NCBI GenBank assembly: GCA_900550035.1
Contig: URQS01000006.1
Span: 1 to 64,000 of the forward strand
DNA from: an uncultured Prevotella sp.
Lineage (GTDB): Bacteria; Bacteroidota; Bacteroidia; Bacteroidales; Bacteroidaceae
Length of the DNA: 64,000 nt
Reading direction: 5' to 3'
Under the pieces are notes generated by a model, which saw only the letters and a list, made by a program, of their open reading frames with translations, was not told where the DNA came from and did not search any database. Shown here in pieces: positions 41,564-49,792 of this stretch (position 1 is its first letter; each line of letters begins with the position of its first letter). The position numbers and the translations under genes were made by a program.

Positions 41564-44416
41564 ATGTTCTACGAACTTATAAGAAAGAAACGTAACGAGT
41601 GGCTGCAATCTGCCGACTGCACCATACGCCCCATGCTCCAATACATAGAGCAGAGGGGAAAAATGCGTGACGCCCAAGTCGAAGCTATAAAAACATACCT
41701 ATATCTAAAGATAGCCTGTAAGGGAAAGCCGCTCTATAAATTGTTCATAGAGGGATATTTCAACGACACGGAGACAAACACAAAGGAACTTACTGTAGAA
41801 ACTCGAAATGTACTTGAAACCAACAAGGCTGCATTGGCCCTGTTTCAATATTCATGCTTGAAGGACCGAAATGGACGTCAGCTTGCTCCAGAGTTGGAGC
41901 AGTTCATACGTCATCATGCCACAGAAGTGGACTACGAGCAGACGTTGCTTGACATATTCTATGGTGTGACCTATACCGACTATCTCTTCTCGCTTCCAAT
42001 GGGTGCCGGCAAGACTTATCTGATGGCAGCCTTCATATATATCGACCTATACTTTGCCCAGAACGAACCTGACAATCCCGTATGGTCGCACAATTTCTTG
42101 ATTCTTGCTCCGTCGGCTCTAAAGTCGAGCATCATACCAAGTCTTAAGAATATTCGCGAGTTCGACCCTTCATGGATATTCTCAGAGGTTGAGGCGCAGA
42201 AGTTCAAACGACTTGTGAAGTTTGAAGTACTCGACGAGCAGAAGTCTGGCAGCAAGAGCAATATCGTGCGCAACCCTAATGCCCAAAAGATAAACACCCA
42301 TCTGTATGGCAACAATGTAATGGGCATAGTGGCACTTACTAATGCAGAGAAAGTTATACTTGACCGTATGGACAACACGGCGAGTGATGCAAAGGCTTTC
42401 ACCCCTGAGGAGCTGAAGAAGTGTGACATAGCCAACGAATTGCGCTCTGTTATAGGCAAGATACCACATCTGTCGGTGTTTATTGACGAGGTGCACCATG
42501 CTACCGACGGCGATATAAAGCTGCGCAAGGTAGTGACAGCCTGGGCTACAGAAAACCACAGTTTCTGCAACGTTTTAGGTTTCTCCGGCACGCCTTATCT
42601 TGACAAGGCTGAGAGGACAACGATAGGTGGCACATTCACAATAAAGAACACTAATATCAGTAATGTTGTTTATTACTATCCGCTAATGGACGGTATAGAC
42701 AACTTCTTGAAGCGTCCGGATGTGAAACATGTAGACATATCGTCCGAGGAGATTCTTCAAAGTGGAGTGCGCGAATTCCTGAACACTTATAAGGACACCG
42801 TATATGCTGATGGCACATGTGCAAAGCTTGCCATATATTGCGGTAAGATAGCCACACTCGAAGACAATGTTTATCCTCTTGTGGCAGAGATAGCCACAGA
42901 GTATGGGCTTAATCCTGCTGAGGTGATTCTGCGTAGGCACAAGGGCAATACCAAATATCCCGAGCCAGAAGGTTCGGAGGCAATGTTTGCTGCGCTGTCG
43001 TCGCCTCTTAGTAGGGTGCGCATTGTGTTGTTGGCACAGATAGGCAAAGAGGGATGGGATTGTAAGAGTCTCACAGGTGTAATATTGCCGCACGAGGGAG
43101 CTTGTCCTAACAATATGGTGCTGCAAACCACATGCCGTTGTCTGCGCCAAGTGATAAAGGGAGAGCGTGAGACGGCTCTTGTATGGCTGAACAAATCGAA
43201 TGCCGACAAGCTTAACAAGGAACTCAAGCAGCAACAGAACATCACGCTCAGCGACTTCAGCAGCAAGCCACCAGTGGAGACTAAACATATAGAGCGGTTC
43301 GTGCGCAAAGAAGTTCCGTCTATCGACTTCTATCAGATACGTGTGCAGTATAGAACCATCGTCAAGGAATCGCAACCTAATACTGCGGCACGTCTTGCCG
43401 ACCCCGACATTCTGCGCAAAAAAGACAAGGCTCTTGTCACTATTCAGAACATGGAAGGACAAGTGACTGGTTATGACGAGATTCTTGAAGGCAATGCCGA
43501 GCAACTGTCCTTCAGATGGTGGCTGCATACTATTATGCGCGAATCGTTTGGCATGCTTTCCATAGCCAAACTCATGGAGCATGAGCCACGCCTTAGAGCC
43601 ATCTACGACGAGACACATGCAAGTGCTGAGTACGACCATTGCAAGATACGCTCGATGATACGCAAAGCCTTTGTGCCTAAGCGCGACTTCAGCATTGTTG
43701 AGGAGGTTGTGCCCGACGAGGCAAGCATACTGTCGCTTGAGCATCTTAAAGCCATCGATGTGGCAGACCTAAGCCTTGTCTATCCTAAGGAGGAGTACGT
43801 GAGGGAGATACTCGATTGGGACGCACATCCTGAAAAGGGAGAAATTGCTGCCAAGGACTTGGAGATGATAGAGACGATGAAGAAGATACCTGGCATACCT
43901 CAAGAGGCTATTGATGCGGCTATGATTGGAATACAATCAAAAGTGCCCAACGACCCGCATCCGGAGCGCACTCAGACATATCAGTATCTGCCTTATCGCT
44001 TTGACAGCAGTCTTGAGCTGGAGTATTTCACTAAGGCTTTGCTTGTGATGATGAAAGACCGCAACCTTGAATACTATTTCAATGGCGACGACACGCTGAC
44101 AGAGTTCAAGATACGCACATACCGCAAGACGGCAAGTGGCCATTGGCAATACGACGGACTGTATGTGCCCGACTTCCTAATGGTGAGCCGTACGGCAGAA
44201 GGTGGAATCGACCGTATCTGTATCATTGAGACCAAGGGCGAAGGCTATGCGCCAAAGTTCAAGGATAGGTTGAAGTTCATGCAAGACACCTTTGTGCCTA
44301 AAAACAACGAACAGTATGGACGAAACCGTTTCCGTTTCCTCTATCTTAAGGACACTGATGGTCATGAGGAGCGAGTAAAGAAAACAATAGAAATGATAAA
44401 CGAATTTTTCAAATAA
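41564..44416 (+). CDS. Restriction enzyme helicase/nuclease subunit (type III Res-like)
   Basis: Protein of 950 residues with a superfamily-2 helicase core: motif I LPMGAGKTYLMAAF (about 145-158), motif II FIDEVHHAT (about 306), motif III LGFSGTPY, motif VI-like QTTCRCLRQ. Near the C-terminus is a PD-ExK nuclease site, PDFLMV followed by CIIETKGEGYAP (about 888). This layout is that of type III restriction subunits, which translocate or slide along DNA with the Mod subunit and cut near paired sites. It lies 8 bases before the methyltransferase gene. Order res-then-mod is the reverse of classical type III systems. Confidence 0.88.
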   Translation: MFYELIRKKRNEWLQSADCTIRPMLQYIEQRGKMRDAQVEAIKTYLYLKIACKGKPLYKLFIEGYFNDTETNTKELTVETRNVLETNKAALALFQYSCLKDRNGRQLAPELEQFIRHHATEVDYEQTLLDIFYGVTYTDYLFSLPMGAGKTYLMAAFIYIDLYFAQNEPDNPVWSHNFLILAPSALKSSIIPSLKNIREFDPSWIFSEVEAQKFKRLVKFEVLDEQKSGSKSNIVRNPNAQKINTHLYGNNVMGIVALTNAEKVILDRMDNTASDAKAFTPEELKKCDIANELRSVIGKIPHLSVFIDEVHHATDGDIKLRKVVTAWATENHSFCNVLGFSGTPYLDKAERTTIGGTFTIKNTNISNVVYYYPLMDGIDNFLKRPDVKHVDISSEEILQSGVREFLNTYKDTVYADGTCAKLAIYCGKIATLEDNVYPLVAEIATEYGLNPAEVILRRHKGNTKYPEPEGSEAMFAALSSPLSRVRIVLLAQIGKEGWDCKSLTGVILPHEGACPNNMVLQTTCRCLRQVIKGERETALVWLNKSNADKLNKELKQQQNITLSDFSSKPPVETKHIERFVRKEVPSIDFYQIRVQYRTIVKESQPNTAARLADPDILRKKDKALVTIQNMEGQVTGYDEILEGNAEQLSFRWWLHTIMRESFGMLSIAKLMEHEPRLRAIYDETHASAEYDHCKIRSMIRKAFVPKRDFSIVEEVVPDEASILSLEHLKAIDVADLSLVYPKEEYVREILDWDAHPEKGEIAAKDLEMIETMKKIPGIPQEAIDAAMIGIQSKVPNDPHPERTQTYQYLPYRFDSSLELEYFTKALLVMMKDRNLEYYFNGDDTLTEFKIRTYRKTASGHWQYDGLYVPDFLMVSRTAEGGIDRICIIETKGEGYAPKFKDRLKFMQDTFVPKNNEQYGRNRFRFLYLKDTDGHEERVKKTIEMINEFFK

Positions 44417-44424
44417 GCAATACA

Positions 44425-46449
44425 ATGGCAATAAGATATATACCATATTATCCTGACACTCTGCAAGGACAAGCTCGTCTTGACAACTTTGTACGCACCA
44501 ACCGTATGCTCTTTTATAAGGACAACGACCAGGTTAAGACTCGCGTGCAGCGAGGTATGCCTCTATACGAGGTGAGCGCGAAAGAAACTGTAGGCACGAA
44601 CGACAAAGGCAATATAGTGATGCACGGCGAGTGTCTCTCTACCTGTGCCTACTTGAAAGACAAAGGCATAGAGGTGGACCTTGTTTATATTGACCCTCCT
44701 TTTGCTTCGGGTGCCGATTATGCCAAGAAAATCTACATACGCCGCAATCCTTTGGTGCAAAAGGCTATAGCTGAGGCTGAACAGCAACTCGACAATAGCG
44801 ATATGCTCGCATTTGAGGAGAAAATGTATGGCGACATCTGGGATAAGGAACGTTACCTCAACTGGATGTATGAGAATCTTATGGCGATAAAGGCGGTAAT
44901 GAGCGATACCGCAAGCATTTATGTGCATCTGGACTATCATATAGGACATTACGTCAAGATTCTTATGGATGAGATTTTCGGAGAGGAGAATTTTAGAAAT
45001 GAGATAATTTGGAAAAGAAGTACAGCGCATAGTGATTCAGAATATTATGGTAATAACTTTGATATGATTTTCTTCTATACCAAATCATCTACTTCAGTTT
45101 TTAATACTGTATATCAGGACTATGAAGATGAATATTTGGCACGCTTTAGCCAAAGCGATTCTGACGGAAGGAAATGGGACAGTGGAAACCTAACAGCAAA
45201 AGGATTGCAAGGTGGTGGATATGACTATGAGTACAAAGGTTGTCGTTCGCTTTGGCGTATGCCATTAGAAACAATGAAAAGACTTGATGCTGAAGGACGC
45301 TTACACTTTACAAAAAATGGTGGTATTCGTTCTAAAGTTTATATGGATGAATTACCTGGTATGCCTGCTCAAGCTTTATGGACTAATATCAACCCCGTCA
45401 ACTCTCAAGCCGATGAGCGTGTCGACTATTCCACTCAAAAGCCCGAATCCCTCCTTGAGCGTATCATAAAAGCCTCAAGCAACGAAGGAATGCTTGTGGC
45501 CGATTTCTTTGGAGGTAGTGGTGTTACCGCTGCTGTGGCTCATAAACTTGGTCGTAGGTTTATTCACAACGACGTCAACATTAATAGCATTCAGACAACG
45601 CGCGACCGTTTGGTAGGTGTTGGAGCTGAATTCACTATGATGGAGATTAGGGATGGCGTGAGTCTTTTCCGTAATCCCGTGCAGACAATGGACAAACTCG
45701 TAAAGCTTATTCCAGGGCTTAATACGGATGCTAATCTCGATAAGCGTTTTTGGGCTGGTAGTATATTTAGTAGTCAAAACGGACAAATGCCTGTTTATCT
45801 GCCCAACCTGCTGGACAGCAGCTGTAGGGTGATGGACACTACTGAGATGAATCATATAATACGCGAGGCTTTGCCCGACCTCAGCAACGATGTAAAACAT
45901 GTCATTGTATATTACATTGATGTAGAAGACATGGAGGCTCTTAATCAGTTTATACACGACGAGAACACTCAGACTGATATAGAGATAGAACTGCGCGACC
46001 TGAAACAGATACTTGATGAAGTTGTTATGGAGGATGAGGCCACATGGACGCTCTCAGAAGTACAGGTGGAGCTGTTCACTAAATGGCAAGTGAAGATGCT
46101 CACATTCCATAGCGATTACGTAATGAAGAAGATAGAGGCTTTCAATCTGAAGGCCAACCAACAGCACACCAAGAAAGTGGCTGACGGCAAGAAATCTACA
46201 TTCAAGCCTATCGAGATAAGCGACGAGGGACTGGAATGTATAGAGTGGCTTTCGGTAGACTGCACCTCGGCACAAAAAGATGCGCCTTGGCATAGCGATG
46301 TGGAGGTCAGGATAGAGAAGACTGGTACTGTGACTATAAACGGTAACAAGACTCGCGACCTTTGGGATGCCACTATTATTTCGGAAGATAAGCCTTTGCG
46401 CCTAAAGGTGCGCAATATTTGCGGTGACGAGACAGTCTTTATCTTATAG
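44425..46449 (+). CDS. Site-specific DNA methyltransferase (type III Mod-like)
   Basis: Protein of 674 residues. Catalytic motif IV, VDLVYIDPPFASGADYAKK (about 85-103), precedes the AdoMet-binding motif I, ADFFGGSGVTAAVAHKLGRRFIHND (about 356-380). This order marks beta-class amino-methyltransferases, and DPPF suggests N6-adenine. The segment between (about 180-330) should hold target recognition and has visibly lower G+C and different codon use (45000-45400), as in recombining specificity domains. The C-terminal 250 residues probably bind the Res partner. Protects host DNA from the upstream nuclease. Transcription ends at the repeat at 46529-46723. Confidence 0.9.
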   Translation: MAIRYIPYYPDTLQGQARLDNFVRTNRMLFYKDNDQVKTRVQRGMPLYEVSAKETVGTNDKGNIVMHGECLSTCAYLKDKGIEVDLVYIDPPFASGADYAKKIYIRRNPLVQKAIAEAEQQLDNSDMLAFEEKMYGDIWDKERYLNWMYENLMAIKAVMSDTASIYVHLDYHIGHYVKILMDEIFGEENFRNEIIWKRSTAHSDSEYYGNNFDMIFFYTKSSTSVFNTVYQDYEDEYLARFSQSDSDGRKWDSGNLTAKGLQGGGYDYEYKGCRSLWRMPLETMKRLDAEGRLHFTKNGGIRSKVYMDELPGMPAQALWTNINPVNSQADERVDYSTQKPESLLERIIKASSNEGMLVADFFGGSGVTAAVAHKLGRRFIHNDVNINSIQTTRDRLVGVGAEFTMMEIRDGVSLFRNPVQTMDKLVKLIPGLNTDANLDKRFWAGSIFSSQNGQMPVYLPNLLDSSCRVMDTTEMNHIIREALPDLSNDVKHVIVYYIDVEDMEALNQFIHDENTQTDIEIELRDLKQILDEVVMEDEATWTLSEVQVELFTKWQVKMLTFHSDYVMKKIEAFNLKANQQHTKKVADGKKSTFKPIEISDEGLECIEWLSVDCTSAQKDAPWHSDVEVRIEKTGTVTINGNKTRDLWDATIISEDKPLRLKVRNICGDETVFIL

Positions 46450-46528
46450 ACAGTATCTTATGAAGAAAACAGCTTATTCGTTGGTTTTATGAATGGCACA
46501 AAACTATCAATCTGAAAATGCAGTAAAA

Positions 46529-46723
46529 TAAAAAAGGTTGAGGGTGTGTCAAAATAGGAGTTAGAGGAAGTTAAGAAGAAGTTAATCCATCTACGATGGA
46601 TGGAAGTTAACAGACAAATGCTTTATTTTCAGCAATTTATACATATGTCCGCTAACTTCTGTTAACTTCGGGCGAAGCCCAAACTTCTTTTAACTTCAAT
46701 TTTGACACACCCTCCACCTTTTT
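46529..46723. repeat. Long inverted repeat, MITE-like or bidirectional terminator
   Basis: GAGGGTGTGTCAAAAT (46540-46555) is the exact reverse complement of 46698-46713. With one mismatch the arms extend outward through GGT to a poly-A (46529-46536) and poly-T (46717-46723), about 25 bp in all. Inside are AAGTTAA-type repeats, a small hairpin GGGCGAAGCCC (46669-46679) and inverted AACTTC units. It sits between two converging genes. The rest of 46450-46785 shows no gene. Confidence 0.75.
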
Positions 46724-46785
46724 TCCTTAATGTATCTGCAACATCACAACACGTCAACTGAGACGTAGCTGTTCAACCCGAACTA

Positions 46786-47838
46786 CTATTCCAGCGGCTC
46801 TGTCTTCAGCTCCACCACTCCACCCGTAGCTGGGTCGAGGATGATGTGCGATGTAAACTTCTTGCCGAACAAGGCGCCATTGAGGCGCTCTACTGTGCCG
46901 AACTGTGCAGCATCGGTCTCGTAATAGCCTAAGGGCTTGCCTTCGGCTGTAGCAAGAGTGAGACGGATGTGTCCAGGACGGGCTACGCTGAGATTGAAGT
47001 CATCCTTAATCTTTGCTACTTCTGCAGGAGTTTCTGGCAACTCTTTAGACACGCCGGTGTCCTCAACATTAGCGTAAATAGGTTCGCCCGAGTAGTCGTC
47101 GGCAGCACAAAGTCCGAAGCTCTTAGAGAAGCGGAACACAACGGGACGCAAATTGTCCTTGGTGGGGACGAAGCTGATGACTGTAGCAGTAGTGTCGACA
47201 ACGGTAGTGCCCTGGAAGAGCTGCATCAGTGCAGCCTCTTGAGTGGCAAGCTGGCTGTACATGAGGCGCAGCTGCTCGCCATCCTTCGGCATGAAGTCAG
47301 CCTCGCCACGCGACAGCAGCGAGCGCGAATCGCGTATGTCGTAAATCTCCTGAGCTACGAGCTGAGCCATCTTTGGCATATTGCCGGCTGAGAGAATGTC
47401 CTGACTCATATAGTCGCGCGGATTGAGCGGAGCCTTGCGTGGAGCTGCAACGAAAGCAGCGGGACCCTTGGCACGAGGCGCCTTGGTATTGATAGCAAGC
47501 AACGAACCGTCGGGAGCACAATCTACCGAGAACACGCTGCGCTTCTTGTCGATAGCCACCGTATACTGACGGTCGGCATCAGCACGACCCTCCGAACTGA
47601 ACGACACGCCTACAATACGATAGGATGTATGGCGAGTGTTGACGCCTGCCTTACCGAAATACAACTGCGAGAAACCAGCAAGCTGTCCCGGCTCGGTGAC
47701 TGTCTTCTCGACAAGCACCTGCATACGCACTGCTGTCTTGGGCAGCGAATACGACAAACCGTCAACGGGCTTGTCGCCACCAGCCATAGCCGACGTTGCG
47801 GCTAAGGCCGAGAGTAATAGTGTTGATAATATCTTCAT
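46786..47838 (-). CDS. Secreted DUF4831-like protein
   Basis: Exported protein of 350 residues with signal peptide MKILSTLLLSALAATSAMAG. The body is mixed alpha/beta without recognised catalytic motifs (LSYSLPKTAVRMQVLVEKT; LSRGEADFMPKDGEQLRLMYSQLATQEAALMQLFQGT). The central region with paired LSRGE and QLATQEAAL helices resembles Bacteroidales DUF4831 proteins, a name from memory. The longer ATG at 47907 adds 23 residues encoded by a 15-bp tandem repeat (DKIQV units) and would bury the signal peptide, so 47838 is chosen. Downstream of nnr, probably one operon. Confidence 0.75.
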   Translation of the reverse strand: MKILSTLLLSALAATSAMAGGDKPVDGLSYSLPKTAVRMQVLVEKTVTEPGQLAGFSQLYFGKAGVNTRHTSYRIVGVSFSSEGRADADRQYTVAIDKKRSVFSVDCAPDGSLLAINTKAPRAKGPAAFVAAPRKAPLNPRDYMSQDILSAGNMPKMAQLVAQEIYDIRDSRSLLSRGEADFMPKDGEQLRLMYSQLATQEAALMQLFQGTTVVDTTATVISFVPTKDNLRPVVFRFSKSFGLCAADDYSGEPIYANVEDTGVSKELPETPAEVAKIKDDFNLSVARPGHIRLTLATAEGKPLGYYETDAAQFGTVERLNGALFGKKFTSHIILDPATGGVVELKTEPLE

Positions 47839-47840
47839 AT

Positions 47841-47885
47841 CTACTTGTATCTTGTTAACTTGTATCTTGTCTACTCGTATTTTGT
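47841..47885. repeat. 15-bp tandem repeat, three units
   Basis: CTACTTGTATCTTGT, TAACTTGTATCTTGT and CTACTCGTATTTTGT follow one another between nnr and the DUF4831-like gene. The array starts at the nnr stop codon and ends 3 bases before the next start codon. Confidence 0.85.
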
Positions 47886-49396
47886 CAATACAATGCCTTG
47901 AAAGCATCGGGCAGCGCAGCGATGATGTCGCTTGCCACGAGCGACTCCTTGCCTACACGCTGCGCGGCTATGTCGCCAGCCAGTCCGTGCAGATACATAC
48001 CCACGACGCAGGCATTCTTGCGCGAATAGCCACGAGCCAGAAGTCCGGTGATAATGCCCGTAAGCACATCGCCGCTACCAGCTGTAGCCATGCCCGAATT
48101 GCCAGTGGTGTTAAACATTACGCTTCCATCGGGCATGCACAATGCGGTATAATGACCCTTGAGCATAATGTATGCTCGCAGATTCTCAGCCATGTCGCGT
48201 GCAACCGCCAGACGCTCACCCTCGCTGTGGCTTGCTGTACCAGCCAAGCGGTCGAGCTCGCGCGGATGCGGAGTCATTATCATGTTGTCGGGCAGCTGAC
48301 TTATCCACATGCCATGCGAGCCGAGCATGTTGAGGGCATCGGCATCAAGCACTACAGGACACTGCGTCTGCTGCAACTGCGACATCAACGCAAGTGCCGA
48401 ACCTTCGTCGCGACCCAATCCCGGACCGATGCCTACGGCATTATACTCCTCGGTAGATATTGCCTCAGAGTAGTAGTTCTCGCTGTCGGGATGGACTATC
48501 GCCTCTGGCACCGACATCTGCATTATAGCGTAGTTGCAACGCGGTGTAAGCGTAGTCACCTTGCCCACCCCACTGCGTATACATGCACGTGTGGCAAGTA
48601 CAGCGGCACCAGCCATGCCTTCGCTTCCAGCTATGAGCAGCGCACTGCCCATCATGCCTTTATGGGCGAAGTCGTCACGATGAAGCATCATCTGGCGCAC
48701 AAGGTCAGCCTCAACAGTAGAGTAGGCTGAGGGGATGCTCTTGATATATTCTTTCGACAGACGTATGTCAAGCACACGCACCACACCAAGATACTGCTGG
48801 CAGTCGGCAAAGAACATGACAAGCTTCTTCATTTGCAGGGTCAGCGTCACGTCGGCACGTACCACTGCCTTGTGCGATACGCCGATGTTATCCTCAGTCA
48901 TAAGACCCGACGGAACGTCTATGCTCACAACACGTGCCGGCGACTGATTGATGTATTTCACAAGCGAAGCAAAGCCTCCCTCCAATGGTTTGTTAAGTCC
49001 AGAACCGAAGAGTCCGTCGATGATAAGTGTCTGTTCGGTGAGCTTGGGCGGATCGAAATTGGTTGACACCTCGGTGAAATGGTGTATCAAGCCATCGTTG
49101 ATAAGACGGTCGCGATTCTTGGCACACTCGTCCGATAGATGTCCATGCACGTTAAACAGATAAACGTCAACAGTATAGCCTTTCTCGACAAGCATGCGCG
49201 ACACAGCCAATGCGTCGCCGCCGTTGTTGCCGGGACCGGCAAACACCACAACGGGAGTGCCCTGAGGCCACTGCTGCTGGATGGCTGCAGTGATGGCACG
49301 CGCAGCACGCTCCATAAGGTCGATCGACGCAATAGGTTCATGCTCGATTGTGTACTTGTCGAGCTCGCGTATCTGCGCTCCAGTAAGTATCTTCAT
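47885..49396 (-). CDS. nnr: Bifunctional NAD(P)HX epimerase/dehydratase
   Basis: Metabolite-repair enzyme of 503 residues that restores damaged, hydrated NAD(P)H. The N-terminal YjeF epimerase half (about 1-215) has VVVFAGPGNNGGDALAVSRML and the IDGLFGSGLN motif. The C-terminal ribokinase-like dehydratase half has KGMMGSALLIAGSEGMAGAAVLA, GIGPGLGRD, VLDADALN, TPHPREL and the NTTGNSGMATAGSGDVLTGIITGLLA motif that uses ADP or ATP. First gene before the DUF4831-like gene, separated by a 15-bp repeat array. Two overlapping TAnnTTTG boxes lie upstream. Confidence 0.93.
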   Translation of the reverse strand: MKILTGAQIRELDKYTIEHEPIASIDLMERAARAITAAIQQQWPQGTPVVVFAGPGNNGGDALAVSRMLVEKGYTVDVYLFNVHGHLSDECAKNRDRLINDGLIHHFTEVSTNFDPPKLTEQTLIIDGLFGSGLNKPLEGGFASLVKYINQSPARVVSIDVPSGLMTEDNIGVSHKAVVRADVTLTLQMKKLVMFFADCQQYLGVVRVLDIRLSKEYIKSIPSAYSTVEADLVRQMMLHRDDFAHKGMMGSALLIAGSEGMAGAAVLATRACIRSGVGKVTTLTPRCNYAIMQMSVPEAIVHPDSENYYSEAISTEEYNAVGIGPGLGRDEGSALALMSQLQQTQCPVVLDADALNMLGSHGMWISQLPDNMIMTPHPRELDRLAGTASHSEGERLAVARDMAENLRAYIMLKGHYTALCMPDGSVMFNTTGNSGMATAGSGDVLTGIITGLLARGYSRKNACVVGMYLHGLAGDIAAQRVGKESLVASDIIAALPDAFKALY

Positions 49397-49432
49397 ATCT
49401 ATACAGTATTATTTTTACATTTTGTGATTGTG

Positions 49433-49472
49433 CAAAAATACAAAAATAAAAGGAAATAGTAGCCATAACAAC
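49433..49472 (-). promoter_or_regulatory. Tandem -7 boxes of nnr
   Basis: Two adjacent TATTTTTG boxes on the minus strand (49440-49433 and 49448-49441). The outer one has GTTG (49472-49469) 20 bases upstream as a weak -33 box. Confidence 0.5.
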
Positions 49473-49516
49473 AGGAAAATGGCCACAAAATGATGTATTA
49501 CGAAACGTAAAGGCAC

Positions 49517-49577
49517 AAAAAAAGGGGCTCCGCTGAGTCCCAACCTTTGTTAACCTTAAATCTAATACCATGAAAAA
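49517..49577 (-). ncRNA. Candidate ~60-nt small RNA
   Basis: A complete minus-strand unit lies in the 396-bp gap upstream of nnr: a strong promoter (49583-49613), a predicted start near 49577, and a terminator in which GGGACTC pairs with GAGCCCC around AGCG, followed by seven T (49523-49517). The terminator comes before nnr and nnr has its own promoter boxes, so this looks like a free-standing short RNA rather than an nnr leader. The body contains GGTTAACAAAGGTT. I cannot name a family. Confidence 0.5.
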
Positions 49578-49582
49578 CAATG

Positions 49583-49613
49583 CAAAGTTACGCTCATTTT
49601 GCGATACGGCAAA
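49583..49613 (-). promoter_or_regulatory. Promoter of the candidate small RNA
   Basis: TAACTTTG (49590-49583) with TTTG (49613-49610) 19 bases upstream on the minus strand, both perfect. It is among the best promoters in the window, yet no ORF of any size follows it before the terminator. Confidence 0.65.
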
Positions 49614-49695
49614 TTTTTTATTACAATTTTATGTTAACGAGCACATTTTCAAAGTATTTTATTGATTTGTATCAACTAGTTTGCAATATTTGTTG

Positions 49696-49703
49696 TATAT
49701 TTG
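49696..49703 (+). promoter_or_regulatory. -7 box of the two-component operon
   Basis: TATATTTG, 90 bases before the kinase ATG. A short stem AGGCT/AGCCT followed by five T (49723-49741) sits just inside the transcript and could attenuate it. Confidence 0.45.
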
Positions 49704-49792
49704 CAAAAGATAAACTGCATCCAGGCTATTGAAGCCTTTTTCATTACGCTTTGCTGCAATATCAATGTACTAAAAAACAGAAAACGTGTACA

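Noticed and set aside
47839..47907. Longer start of the DUF4831-like protein
   Set aside because: The extra residues are encoded by a 15-bp tandem repeat and would put 23 residues before a clear signal peptide.
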